Of a stretch of DNA of 44,770 nt, positions 1 through 8,326 are shown one piece after another (position 1 is the stretch's first letter; each line of letters begins with the position of its first letter). Source of the stretch: Bacteroidia bacterium (GTDB taxonomy: Bacteria; Bacteroidota; Bacteroidia; Chitinophagales; Saprospiraceae); the NCBI GenBank assembly GCA_030426765.1, contig JAUHXV010000026.1, forward strand, positions 1 through 44,770, given 5' to 3'. The position numbers and the translations under genes are program-made. The notes beneath the pieces are model-generated. The model had not been told where the DNA came from. It ran no database searches and was given only the letters and a program-made list of their open reading frames with translations.

Positions 1-85
1 CACCCGCACAAAAGAAAATCAAATCACAAAGCGCATCAAGCTATACAGGATAATATGTAATCTGTTGATTACCAATTAATAGTGA

Positions 86-115
86 TTTGGCATAAGGGTG
101 AAAAACCTATTTTTT
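86..115 (+). promoter_or_regulatory. Probable promoter of tig
   Basis: TTTG at 86-89, an 18-nt spacer and TATTTTTT at 108-115 fit the Bacteroidota pattern TTTG / TAnnTTTG with one mismatch in the -7 box. Transcription would begin near 120. That places the alternative upstream start codon at 82 outside the transcript and supports translation from the ATG at 154. Confidence 0.5.
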
Positions 116-153
116 CCCATCGGGGATTCGAAAATTTTAACAGGAACAACAGG

Positions 154-1554
154 ATGAAAATTGATTTTAACCGTTTAGATGATCTCAACGCAAAGGTTGC
201 GCTTGTCATCGAACATGCAGATTACGGGCCCAAACTGGAAGAGAGCCTTAAAACTTATAGTAAAAAGGTAGCAATGAAGGGCTTCCGGGCAGGAAAAACC
301 CCAAAAAGTGTCCTGATCAAAATGTACGGCAAGGGGTTGCTCGAAGAATCTGTCATGCAATTGGTCAATGAGAAGCTGTTTGCCTATCTGGATGAGCAGA
401 AGATCGGCATTTTCGGTTCCCCCATGGTTTCAGAAGGCGCTGATCCGGTTGAATTTGACCCCAAATCCAAGGAAGATTACACATTTCAGTTTGACCTGGG
501 CCTAAAGCCGGACTTTGAACTCGATTTTCAATTTGATACCCCGATCGATATTTCTGTTCCGACCGTGGATCAAAATGCCATTGAAGAGGACAGCATCCGC
601 TATCGTCGCGTATTCGGAGAGGATACACCGGTCACCGATGGGGTTGTTGAAGAATATGATAAAGTTGGGGTAACGCTTCGGATAAAAGGCGCAGCTAAGG
701 ACGCAGAAGGCATCGAGTCCGTTATTGACCTGGAACGGACTCCGGGAAATGCATATGATGTGCTCAAAGGGAAAAAAGTTGGAGACGCCCTGGAAGCAGA
801 GCTGGAGAAATTGCTGGGTCTTGAGCGATCTATGATCGTGAAGAATACATTGAAACTGGAGGAAGATCCAAATCCGGATGGGCCTCTGGATTATCATTTG
901 ACCCTTACCGCGATTCACCGACCGCAAACCACACCGCTGACCGGAGAGCAGATTACCCGTCTTACGGGCCAGGAAATGCAGGATGAATCCGAGTTTAAAG
1001 CCTTTTTGGAAAAACGGGCATCCGATGAGCTGAGCAATCAGGCGACCGATATGAAAAAGATGGCTGTGCGGCTTCGTCTGACGGAATTGCATCCCTTTGA
1101 AATCCCCGAAGAATTCCTCTTTAAATGGGTCAACCACCAGCGGGAAAAGAAAATTGAAGAAGGGTCGCGAGAAGCCACCCAACTCTTCAGGGATGCCCGG
1201 TGGTCTCTGTTATTAAACCGGATCGCTGAAGCCGATAAGCTGGAGGTCACCGATAAAGATGTCCAAAGTCAGGTGACCCAGTGGATCGTACAGAATGTCA
1301 ACTATATGCAAACGGACATTCGAAAACTCATGGATGAATTATACGCGAATGAGTATTTTATGAGTTCTATGAAGGAGAATGCGCTTGAAGAGGTGATTTT
1401 CAGACATATCCTCGAAAAGTATACATTTACAGAGAAAGCGGTGACGGCAAAGGAGTTTGAAAAGATATTTCACGACATGCATCATCAGGTATTTGACCAT
1501 GGCGATCACCACCATGAAAATTCTGATGAGGAAAGTGAACATTCTCATGCCTAA
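154..1554 (+). CDS. tig: Trigger factor, ribosome-associated chaperone
   Basis: This is the ribosome-bound chaperone that receives nascent chains at the exit tunnel. About 466 residues follow the chosen ATG, close to the family's usual length. The N-terminal ribosome-docking signature GFRAGKTP lies near residues 44-51 and is followed by an alpha/beta core. The central PPIase-like region is degenerate, as is common in Bacteroidota. The C-terminal half is the helical arm domain. An in-frame start at 82 would add 24 residues unlike the family and lies inside a promoter-like sequence, so I start at 154. It precedes clpP and clpX, the classic tig-clpP-clpX order linking folding and degradation. 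Oddity: the last 27 residues are very rich in His and acidic residues (nine His), a tail not needed for the core function and possibly metal-binding. Confidence 0.95.
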   Translation: MKIDFNRLDDLNAKVALVIEHADYGPKLEESLKTYSKKVAMKGFRAGKTPKSVLIKMYGKGLLEESVMQLVNEKLFAYLDEQKIGIFGSPMVSEGADPVEFDPKSKEDYTFQFDLGLKPDFELDFQFDTPIDISVPTVDQNAIEEDSIRYRRVFGEDTPVTDGVVEEYDKVGVTLRIKGAAKDAEGIESVIDLERTPGNAYDVLKGKKVGDALEAELEKLLGLERSMIVKNTLKLEEDPNPDGPLDYHLTLTAIHRPQTTPLTGEQITRLTGQEMQDESEFKAFLEKRASDELSNQATDMKKMAVRLRLTELHPFEIPEEFLFKWVNHQREKKIEEGSREATQLFRDARWSLLLNRIAEADKLEVTDKDVQSQVTQWIVQNVNYMQTDIRKLMDELYANEYFMSSMKENALEEVIFRHILEKYTFTEKAVTAKEFEKIFHDMHHQVFDHGDHHHENSDEESEHSHA

Positions 1555-1594
1555 TACCATTATTTTAGGGCAATCATACTAACACAAAAGAGAC

Positions 1595-2281
1595 ATGAGC
1601 AATCCCAACGAGTTTTATAAGTACGCTACCAAACATGCAGGTATTTCCAGTGCGGACCTGGAACGCTATATGAAGACTTCTGTTCCGAACATCCACGGGT
1701 TTACACCGCAGGTGATCGAAGAGCGGCAGATGAATGTCGTGGGCATGGATGTCTTTTCGCGATTGATGATGGACAGGATCATTTTCCTGGGCGTTCCGGT
1801 CAATGATTACGTAGCGAATGTGATCCAGGCGCAGTTGCTGTTTCTGGAGTCTACTGACAATAAGCGCGACATACAGATGTTTATCAACAGTCCAGGCGGT
1901 TCTGTCATCTCCGGACTCGGGATTTACGACACGATGCAGTATGTATCGCCTGAGATCGGTACCATTTGCACGGGCCTCGCTGCTTCTATGGGTGCAGTGT
2001 TGCTGACAGCGGGCACCAAAGGCAAACGGACCTGTCTGCCGCACAGCCGCGTGATGATCCATCAGCCAAGTGGAGGTATGCAGGGACAGTTTTCCGATAT
2101 GGAGATCTCCTACAATCTCATTAAAAACATGCGGAATGAGCTCTACAACATCATGGCGAGCCATACCGGCAAGACTTTTGAGGATATAGAGAAGGACTCA
2201 GATCGCGACAACTGGATGACGGCCCAGGAGGCAAAAGAATATGGCCTGGTCGACGAGGTGCTGTCGCGGAGCAAAGACTAA
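1595..2281 (+). CDS. clpP: ATP-dependent Clp protease proteolytic subunit
   Basis: Serine peptidase subunit of the barrel-shaped Clp protease, which degrades unfolded and tagged proteins delivered by ClpX. The catalytic triad is visible as Ser131 (in LAASMG), His156 (in HQPSGG) and Asp205, with the same spacing (25 and 49 residues) as in E. coli ClpP. The protein is 228 residues long. The first 45 or so residues are longer than the usual propeptide and may be processed. It lies 40 nt after tig and 27 nt before clpX, on the same strand, as in a tig-clpP-clpX operon. Confidence 0.97.
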   Translation: MSNPNEFYKYATKHAGISSADLERYMKTSVPNIHGFTPQVIEERQMNVVGMDVFSRLMMDRIIFLGVPVNDYVANVIQAQLLFLESTDNKRDIQMFINSPGGSVISGLGIYDTMQYVSPEIGTICTGLAASMGAVLLTAGTKGKRTCLPHSRVMIHQPSGGMQGQFSDMEISYNLIKNMRNELYNIMASHTGKTFEDIEKDSDRDNWMTAQEAKEYGLVDEVLSRSKD

Positions 2282-2308
2282 TTTTTTTTCTGATTAAAAT
2301 TCGCTGAT

Positions 2309-3556
2309 ATGAAGACGAGTGATGATCAATTCGGATGTTCCTTTTGCGGAAGAGACAAAAAGGAAGCGTTGATTTTGATTGCCGGCATTGAAGGGCATAT
2401 CTGCGAGCTATGTGTGGAGCAGGCGTATGACATCGTGCGCCAGGAACTCAATGATCAGCAGACGAAACTCAAACCGGCAGAAGATGATTTTGAATTGCCG
2501 GAACACATCACGCCTCAGCAGATTAAAAAATACCTCGACCAATACGTCATCGGACAGGAGGAAGCCAAGCGCTTTATCAGCGTGGCAGTATACAACCACT
2601 ATAAGCGAATCCGAAGCACTAGCACTGACGATGTCGAACTCGAGAAATCGAACATCATGCTCGTCGGTCAAACCGGTACAGGAAAAACACTGATTGCCAA
2701 AACGATTGCACGGATGCTCGATGTTCCGTTTGCTATTGTGGATGCTACCGTATTTACAGAAGCCGGGTATGTCGGTGAAGATGTCGAAAGTATGCTGGCG
2801 CGATTGCTCCAGGTTTGTGACTATAATGTAGAAGCTGCACAGCGCGGTATTGTGTATATCGACGAGATTGATAAGGTGGCGCGCAAAAGCGATAATCCAA
2901 GTATTACCCGCGATGTGTCCGGTGAAGGAGTCCAGCAGGCGATGCTCAAAATACTGGAAGGCACCGATGTGCTCGTTCCACCGCAGGGCGGCCGCAAACA
3001 TCCCGAACAAAAAATGCTGAAGGTCAATACGCAGAATATTCTGTTTATCGCCGGAGGTGCATTTGACGGACTGGAGAAAATCATTTCGAGAAGGCTGAAT
3101 ACAAATGTCATCGGATACACGAATCAGGAAGAGAAAGTCGTGGACAAAGAAAATCTGTTTCAGTACGTGTCGCCTAAAGATTTGAAGTCGTTTGGCCTGA
3201 TCCCGGAGTTAGTCGGACGCTTGCCTGTACTTGGCTACCTCGATCCATTGGACAAGGAAACACTGGTGCAGATCATGACCAAGCCCAAAAATGCCATTGT
3301 CAAGCAGTATAAAAAGCTGTTTGAACTGGAAGGCGTAAAGTTTTCCATCACCGATGACGCGGTGGAATACATTGCCCGGAAGGCGATTGAATTTGGTCTG
3401 GGCGCCCGCGGGTTGCGTTCTATTTGTGAAGCCATCATGATGGATGATATGTTTGAAATACCTTCCACCAAAGATGTCAAGACCCTGACCATCGATCTGG
3501 CATATGCTGAATCCAAACTCGATAAAGTCCAGTTGAAGAAACTCAAGGCAGCCTAA
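2309..3556 (+). CDS. clpX: Clp protease ATP-binding unfoldase subunit ClpX
   Basis: AAA+ unfoldase that recognises substrates and threads them into ClpP. The N-terminal zinc-binding domain has Cys10, Cys13, Cys32 and Cys35. The AAA+ module has Walker A GQTGTGKT, the substrate-gripping pore loop GYVGED, Walker B VYIDEID and the RKH loop. The loop that docks onto ClpP reads IGY rather than the E. coli IGF, a conservative change. At 415 residues it is of family length. It follows clpP closely and is followed after 9 nt by truA, so at least clpP-clpX-truA are probably co-transcribed. Confidence 0.97.
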   Translation: MKTSDDQFGCSFCGRDKKEALILIAGIEGHICELCVEQAYDIVRQELNDQQTKLKPAEDDFELPEHITPQQIKKYLDQYVIGQEEAKRFISVAVYNHYKRIRSTSTDDVELEKSNIMLVGQTGTGKTLIAKTIARMLDVPFAIVDATVFTEAGYVGEDVESMLARLLQVCDYNVEAAQRGIVYIDEIDKVARKSDNPSITRDVSGEGVQQAMLKILEGTDVLVPPQGGRKHPEQKMLKVNTQNILFIAGGAFDGLEKIISRRLNTNVIGYTNQEEKVVDKENLFQYVSPKDLKSFGLIPELVGRLPVLGYLDPLDKETLVQIMTKPKNAIVKQYKKLFELEGVKFSITDDAVEYIARKAIEFGLGARGLRSICEAIMMDDMFEIPSTKDVKTLTIDLAYAESKLDKVQLKKLKAA

Positions 3557-3565
3557 GTTTCCGGG

Positions 3566-4303
3566 ATGCGTTGGCAGATCAATTTACGTTATCTGGGCAC
3601 GCACTACTCGGGATGGCAGCGCCAGCCGGATGCACCGACCGTGCAACAAACTCTTGAAGAAGCTTTTTCCTTAATTCTCCGCCAACCGATTGAGATCGTC
3701 GGGTGCGGACGCACAGATACAGGCGTTCACGCGCGGGAGTACGTAGCCCACACGGATGTAGATGAAGTAGAATTGACAGACAAGATCATGTATCAAATCA
3801 ATGCGGTCCTGCCGGCAGATATTTCCATTCACCAAATCCGTGAAGCAGCAACTACCTTCCATGCGCGATTTGATGCGGTCGAACGCCAGTATCGGTATTA
3901 CATGCATTATCAGAAGGATCCTTTCCTGGAGGGAACTTCATTTTATTATCCCAATCAGATCAAACCCGATCCTGAAAAACTTCAGGAAGCAGCTGCTTTA
4001 TTGATGAAGTACGATGCCTTCAAACCGTTTTGCAAAACCGGTTCGGATGCGGATCATTTTCGGTGCCAGTTGATGGAATCGGCATGGTCTTTCCATGACG
4101 GTGGAGCGGTGTATGTGATCAAAGCAAATCGTTTTCTTCGCGGTATGGTCCGACTCGTTGTGGGAGCATGTCTGAATGTGGCGCTCGATAAGATGACACT
4201 TGACGAACTTCGCGAAAGCCTCGATAATCAGACACCTCTGCCTCAGCCATGGAGTGTTCCTGCGGAGGGATTGTTTTTGGAGGAGATTGTGTACAAGTTG
4301 TAG
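3566..4303 (+). CDS. truA: tRNA pseudouridine(38-40) synthase
   Basis: Converts uridines 38-40 in the anticodon stem-loop of many tRNAs to pseudouridine. The catalytic aspartate is Asp51 in the family motif GRTDTGVHA, and the conserved region containing RYRYYMH follows near residue 110. The length of 245 residues is normal for TruA. It starts 9 nt after clpX, which suggests co-transcription and possibly translational coupling. No truncation is seen. Confidence 0.95.
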   Translation: MRWQINLRYLGTHYSGWQRQPDAPTVQQTLEEAFSLILRQPIEIVGCGRTDTGVHAREYVAHTDVDEVELTDKIMYQINAVLPADISIHQIREAATTFHARFDAVERQYRYYMHYQKDPFLEGTSFYYPNQIKPDPEKLQEAAALLMKYDAFKPFCKTGSDADHFRCQLMESAWSFHDGGAVYVIKANRFLRGMVRLVVGACLNVALDKMTLDELRESLDNQTPLPQPWSVPAEGLFLEEIVYKL

Positions 4304-4371
4304 GTTGTGTAATTTGCCTCATCAACGGCGGCAAGCAGCTGATCATCTATAGGCTAATCAGACCCAAATTC

Positions 4372-4677
4372 ATGATATATATCACACAGCTGATTTTTGT
4401 AAAAGAAGGGCAGGAAGCTGCGTTTCATGAATTTGAGCAACATGCCATTCCCTTAATGGAGAAGTATAATGGAAAGGTGCTGTACAGATTGCGACCTTCC
4501 GGGGAGGATTTTATTGATTTAGAAGAAGAACCGCCTTATGAAATCCATTTTATCTCATTTGATGCTGAAGGGGATCTACAGGCGTTTTTAAAGGATGATA
4601 GTCGATTGAAATTCGTACATTTAAAAGACAAATCAGTGAAATCAATATTGCTGGTGAAGGGCGAAAAAATGTCCTAA
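4372..4677 (+). CDS. Small DUF1330-like protein
   Basis: A 101-residue soluble protein with the pattern of a ferredoxin-like dimeric alpha/beta-barrel, as in DUF1330: an N-terminal strand, a helix carrying FHEFEQHA, and a C-terminal stretch PYEIHFISFDAEGD followed by a helix with FLKDDSR. No catalytic role is known for this family and none is assigned. An upstream in-frame start at 4249 would overlap truA by 55 nt and add 41 residues of Cys/Gly-rich sequence that looks like truA in another frame, so I use the ATG at 4372. It may be the last gene of the clp-truA run or have its own promoter. Confidence 0.75.
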   Translation: MIYITQLIFVKEGQEAAFHEFEQHAIPLMEKYNGKVLYRLRPSGEDFIDLEEEPPYEIHFISFDAEGDLQAFLKDDSRLKFVHLKDKSVKSILLVKGEKMS

Positions 4678-4778
4678 GGCAGGCCCAGGTGGAATTAGCA
4701 ATCTGGCGTTTGGTTTGAGTGGCATTGATTCATTGACGAATATCGAATGTTTACTTACAACAATTAAAAAACGAAATA

Positions 4779-5519
4779 ATGAAACAACTATGTATCGCAT
4801 TTTTTGTGCTGGCCTCATGTACGGCATTTGCTCAGGAATCTGTTTTATTGCGCTTAAACTTTGATGAAGGAGACAAGTATATTGTAAAAGTCGACATGAA
4901 TCAGGGAATGGGCATGCCTGGCACGATGAATATGAGCATGACCATGGCAATGAGCGTCAAAGAGGTTGCGAAAGAAACCATAAAGACGGAATCTAAAATC
5001 ACTGCGATTAAAATGAACATGAATCAAGCGGGTGTTTCTATGCAGTATGATTCTGAAAGTGAAACTGAAGATGATGGCTCGAATCCATATGGGCAGACGA
5101 TGAAAGCACAGTTTGAACCCATGATGAAGTCCACTATTCATCAGACCTTAGATCGAATGGGGAATATTCTTGAAACAAGAGCCGAACCCACTTTTCCGGG
5201 GTTGGATCAAATGGCAAAAAACAGGAGATATATTGATTATCCTAAAGAAAAGGTTTCTGTTGGCTCAACATGGGTATCTGAAACTTTAGAAGACGGACTG
5301 AACATGAAATTTCTATACACAGTCACTAGTATTGCCAACGGAATAGTTTCTTTAGATGTTTCCGGAGATATATCTGGTGAGGGAACCGGTACAATGAAAG
5401 GCCAAACCAATATTGATATTGAAAGTGGTATGCAGACAAGCTCAGAAATGGAAATGACCATATCGGCTGAAGGGATGAATATGACCATGCACACAAGCAT
5501 GACCATGACAAAAGTCTAA
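4779..5519 (+). CDS. Exported methionine-rich protein of unknown function
   Basis: A 246-residue protein with a clear signal peptide (hydrophobic residues 3-17, cleavage probably after AFA). The mature part looks like all-beta, alternating sequence, and resembles Bacteroidota exported proteins grouped as DUF6263; that family assignment is tentative. Two stretches, near residues 40-62 and 222-246, are extraordinarily rich in methionine, with Met often at every second position, as on one face of a beta strand. Such Met faces can bind Cu(I) or pack against lipid, but no function can be claimed. There is a 101-nt gap after the preceding gene and a convergent neighbour, glyA. Confidence 0.7.
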   Translation: MKQLCIAFFVLASCTAFAQESVLLRLNFDEGDKYIVKVDMNQGMGMPGTMNMSMTMAMSVKEVAKETIKTESKITAIKMNMNQAGVSMQYDSESETEDDGSNPYGQTMKAQFEPMMKSTIHQTLDRMGNILETRAEPTFPGLDQMAKNRRYIDYPKEKVSVGSTWVSETLEDGLNMKFLYTVTSIANGIVSLDVSGDISGEGTGTMKGQTNIDIESGMQTSSEMEMTISAEGMNMTMHTSMTMTKV

Positions 5520-5549
5520 ACGACAGCATTACCATTTGTTAAGACTCTG

Positions 5550-5577
5550 AAAATCGTGTGGTATACCGGCACGTTTT
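5550..5577. terminator. Possible bidirectional terminator between convergent genes
   Basis: An imperfect inverted repeat with AAAA on its left edge and TTTT on its right edge surrounds the core GGTATACC, between the end of the Met-rich gene and the end of glyA. Its arms pair as AAAA/TTTT, CGTG/CACG and GG/CC with a small internal loop, so it could terminate transcription from both sides. Confidence 0.45.
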
Positions 5578-5601
5578 ACGAAAGTTTCTTTGGTCTGAAT
5601 C

Positions 5602-6876
5602 TTACTCGTCAGGATAAAGCTTAAAACCTGTTGCAAAGGCATTGATGTCCTTGTGCAGGGATTGAAGCACATTGTCGTCATCGGCGTGCATGAGGGCTTT
5701 GTCGATCCATTCGACAATCTGTAAGCAGTGATCTTCTTTCATCCCACGTGTGGTGATCGCGGCCGTACCGATGCGAATTCCGGACGTCACAAAAGGACTG
5801 TTGGTATCAAACGGAACCATGTTTTTATTCACAGTGATATCCGCTTTAATCAATGCTTCTTCAGCAGCTTTTCCCGTCAATCCTTTGTTCGTCAGATCGA
5901 TGAGCATAAGGTGGTTGTCCGTTCCACCGGAAATAATCTTGTATCCTTTATCTGTCAGCGACTTGGCCATGGCTGCTGCATTGGCTTTGACCTGCTGACA
6001 GTACGTCTTAAATGAAGGTTGAGCTGCCTCTAAAAATGAGACCGCTTTGGCGGCAATGACATGTTCGAGTGGTCCTCCCTGCATGCCCGGAAATACACCG
6101 CTATTGAGTATAGAAGACATCATGATCGGTGAACCTTTCTTAGTGGTCCGGCCCCAGGGATTTTCAAAATCCTGTCCCATCATGATGACACCTCCGCGAG
6201 GCCCTCTGAGTGTTTTATGAGTAGTAGTGGTTACGACATGACAGTAGGGCAGAGGGTCGTCCAGCAGGCCACTGGCGATTAATCCGGCAGGATGCGCAAT
6301 ATCTGCCATTAGCAAAGCACCCACTTCATCGGCTATTTCTCTGAAGCGTGTATAGTCCCACTCTCTGGAATAGGCCGATGCACCGCATATGATCAGTTTT
6401 GGCTTGTGTTGTTTCGCTTGGGCATACACTTCCTCCATATCCACACGACCGGACTCCCGATCTACATTATAGTGCGTCGCATTATACGTCAACCCACTGA
6501 AGTTGACCGGTGAACCATGTGTCAGGTGTCCGCCATGTGATAGATTGAATCCCAGGATTGTATCACCAGGTTTGAGCAAAGCCAAAAAAACAGCGGAGTT
6601 GGCCTGCGCACCGGAATGCGGTTGTACATTGGCATAGGTCGCACCAAAGAGTGATTTTAGGCTTTCGATAGCCATGGTCTCTACTTCATCCACGACTTCG
6701 CAACCTCCGTAATATCGCTTGCCCGGATAGCCTTCCGCATACTTATTGGTCAGACAGGACCCCATCGCCCGAATCACAGCTTTCGAGGTAAAGTTTTCTG
6801 AAGCGATGAGCTCAATACCCTTGCGCTGCCGTGTTTCTTCTTTCTGAATGAGATCAAAAATATCGCTGCTGTTCAT
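5602..6876 (-). CDS. glyA: Serine hydroxymethyltransferase
   Basis: PLP enzyme that interconverts serine plus tetrahydrofolate with glycine plus 5,10-methylene-tetrahydrofolate, the main source of one-carbon units. The PLP lysine is Lys221 in [14 protein letters not shown]. Other family motifs seen are ELIASENF near residue 22, [13 protein letters not shown] near residue 46 and the DIAHPAGL segment near residue 192. The 424-residue length is typical. It stands alone on the minus strand. The 142-nt gap to the next gene holds no feature I can assign beyond a weak TATTCGCA sequence that might be a -7 box. Confidence 0.97.
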   Translation of the reverse strand: MNSSDIFDLIQKEETRQRKGIELIASENFTSKAVIRAMGSCLTNKYAEGYPGKRYYGGCEVVDEVETMAIESLKSLFGATYANVQPHSGAQANSAVFLALLKPGDTILGFNLSHGGHLTHGSPVNFSGLTYNATHYNVDRESGRVDMEEVYAQAKQHKPKLIICGASAYSREWDYTRFREIADEVGALLMADIAHPAGLIASGLLDDPLPYCHVVTTTTHKTLRGPRGGVIMMGQDFENPWGRTTKKGSPIMMSSILNSGVFPGMQGGPLEHVIAAKAVSFLEAAQPSFKTYCQQVKANAAAMAKSLTDKGYKIISGGTDNHLMLIDLTNKGLTGKAAEEALIKADITVNKNMVPFDTNSPFVTSGIRIGTAAITTRGMKEDHCLQIVEWIDKALMHADDDNVLQSLHKDINAFATGFKLYPDE

Positions 6877-7018
6877 ATGACTGTTTGTTTTTGAAGATGC
6901 TAAAGATGAGAAATGTTTTTGAGGCTTCGGAAATGCGAATACATATTTTTACGAAATGGGGTTGACCTTATAATCGTATGCGCATACCTGATTTGTAAAT
7001 GTGGCCAACATGCGACAA

Positions 7019-8233
7019 CTATGTAATGGCCGGATGGCAGATGAAGTACTTCGTATTGGAGGCAATTTTTAATGGAGCCTGCAGGAGAGAAGAGAAAGGC
7101 TTAATCTCGCCACTCTTCATCAGGATATTGATTTCTTCGTCATGGCTCACATAATCGTCCTTCGCTTCGTGTCCGGTCCAGATGAGCTTGGAAGCGGTGT
7201 CTTCTGACCATCCGTATTTGCTGATACATTCTGATTTGATTTGGTTGACGACAGAAGTTTCTGCCGGCTGTTCGTACCATTTCACCTTATGAATTTTTCG
7301 CTGGAAGATACTGGTGGCAAGATAGGCGATATGGGGTTTCGGATAGCTTCGCAGCCGTTTAATGCTGTAATCCACTGACGTATCATCCAGGTCTTTAAAT
7401 GTTTCCAGAATTTCCTGCTGATGGGCTTCAATTTGCGTAAGGTCTGTTTTGTTCTTTAGGAAAAAATTGAGTTCGGCAGCGAGGTACGGAGATCGATCGC
7501 TGTCATTTTCTTCCGCTAGGCTGACGATCAAATGTTTGGCCATGAGTTCAGCTGCCAGCGAAGTTTTGTGCAGATAGACCTGCCAGTACATGATGCGCCT
7601 CGCCACAAGAAATTTCTCAATACTATACAGGCCTTTTTCTTCCACGACGAGCTGGTTGTCCACAACACGTAGCATGCGCAGGATCCGATCATGGCCCACC
7701 ACACCTTCCGCCACACCGGTATAGAAACTATCGCGTGATAGGTAATCCAGTCGGTCCAGATCCAGTTGTCCGCTGATCAACTGGTGAAGAAATGGTCTAT
7801 GGTAGGCCCCGGTGAAAATCTGATAAGCAAGTGTCAACTGAGGTCCAAGCGATTTGGCCAGGTATTGAAAGATGATCTTCCCAATGGATTCGTGATCTGT
7901 TCGGATAATGAGGCCTTCGAGGGCATGACTGTAGGGACTGTGGCCGATGTCATGGAGGAGAACGGCGATCAGGGCTGCTTCTTCCTCTTCTGCAGAGATT
8001 TCGGTTTGTTTGTTGCGCAGCTCATCAATCGCCATCCCCATCAGGTGCATAGCGCCCAGCGCATGGTGAAAGCGTGTATGTTGCGATCCTGGGTACACCA
8101 GGTGGGTGAAGCCGGTCTGCCGGATGCGGCGCAACCGCTGAAAGAGAGGATGTTCAATCAGGTCAAAGAGAAGCGGTGTTCGGATATGGATCAAACCGTA
8201 CACCGGATCATTTATTAACTTCATTTTGTTCAT
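7019..8233 (-). CDS. HD-domain phosphohydrolase (SAMHD1/dGTPase-like, COG1078)
   Basis: Metal-dependent HD-superfamily hydrolase, 404 residues. Metal ligands are visible as His57 (in TRFHHALG), His94-Asp95 (in LLHDIGHSPYSHALE) and an aspartate in the later DRLDYLSRDSFYTG segment. The order and spacing match the SAMHD1-like dNTP triphosphohydrolase branch rather than the RelA/SpoT branch. The real substrate is not known. A start at the fourth codon (8224) would begin MKLINDPVYG, closer to the family, and a box resembling -7 (AATCTTTG on the minus strand, 8238-8245) lies just upstream, so 8224 is a realistic alternative. It is divergent from porX, with about 90 nt between them. Confidence 0.88.
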   Translation of the reverse strand: MNKMKLINDPVYGLIHIRTPLLFDLIEHPLFQRLRRIRQTGFTHLVYPGSQHTRFHHALGAMHLMGMAIDELRNKQTEISAEEEEAALIAVLLHDIGHSPYSHALEGLIIRTDHESIGKIIFQYLAKSLGPQLTLAYQIFTGAYHRPFLHQLISGQLDLDRLDYLSRDSFYTGVAEGVVGHDRILRMLRVVDNQLVVEEKGLYSIEKFLVARRIMYWQVYLHKTSLAAELMAKHLIVSLAEENDSDRSPYLAAELNFFLKNKTDLTQIEAHQQEILETFKDLDDTSVDYSIKRLRSYPKPHIAYLATSIFQRKIHKVKWYEQPAETSVVNQIKSECISKYGWSEDTASKLIWTGHEAKDDYVSHDEEINILMKSGEIKPFSSLLQAPLKIASNTKYFICHPAIT

Positions 8234-8326
8234 TGGACAAAGATTGGGAAAATATCAGCTGTCCGGGCATCGTTTGATACATTCATCTGATATGAACATT
8301 TTATTTAAGGTGTTGTACTATTGCAT

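Noticed and set aside
502..1182. A 226-residue antisense reading frame across tig
   Set aside because: It lies wholly opposite the well-supported trigger factor and shows no family features.
4309..4316. TAATTTG near the end of truA as a promoter for the small gene at 4372
   Set aside because: It lacks one T of the TAnnTTTG box, and no -33 element is seen; too weak to list.
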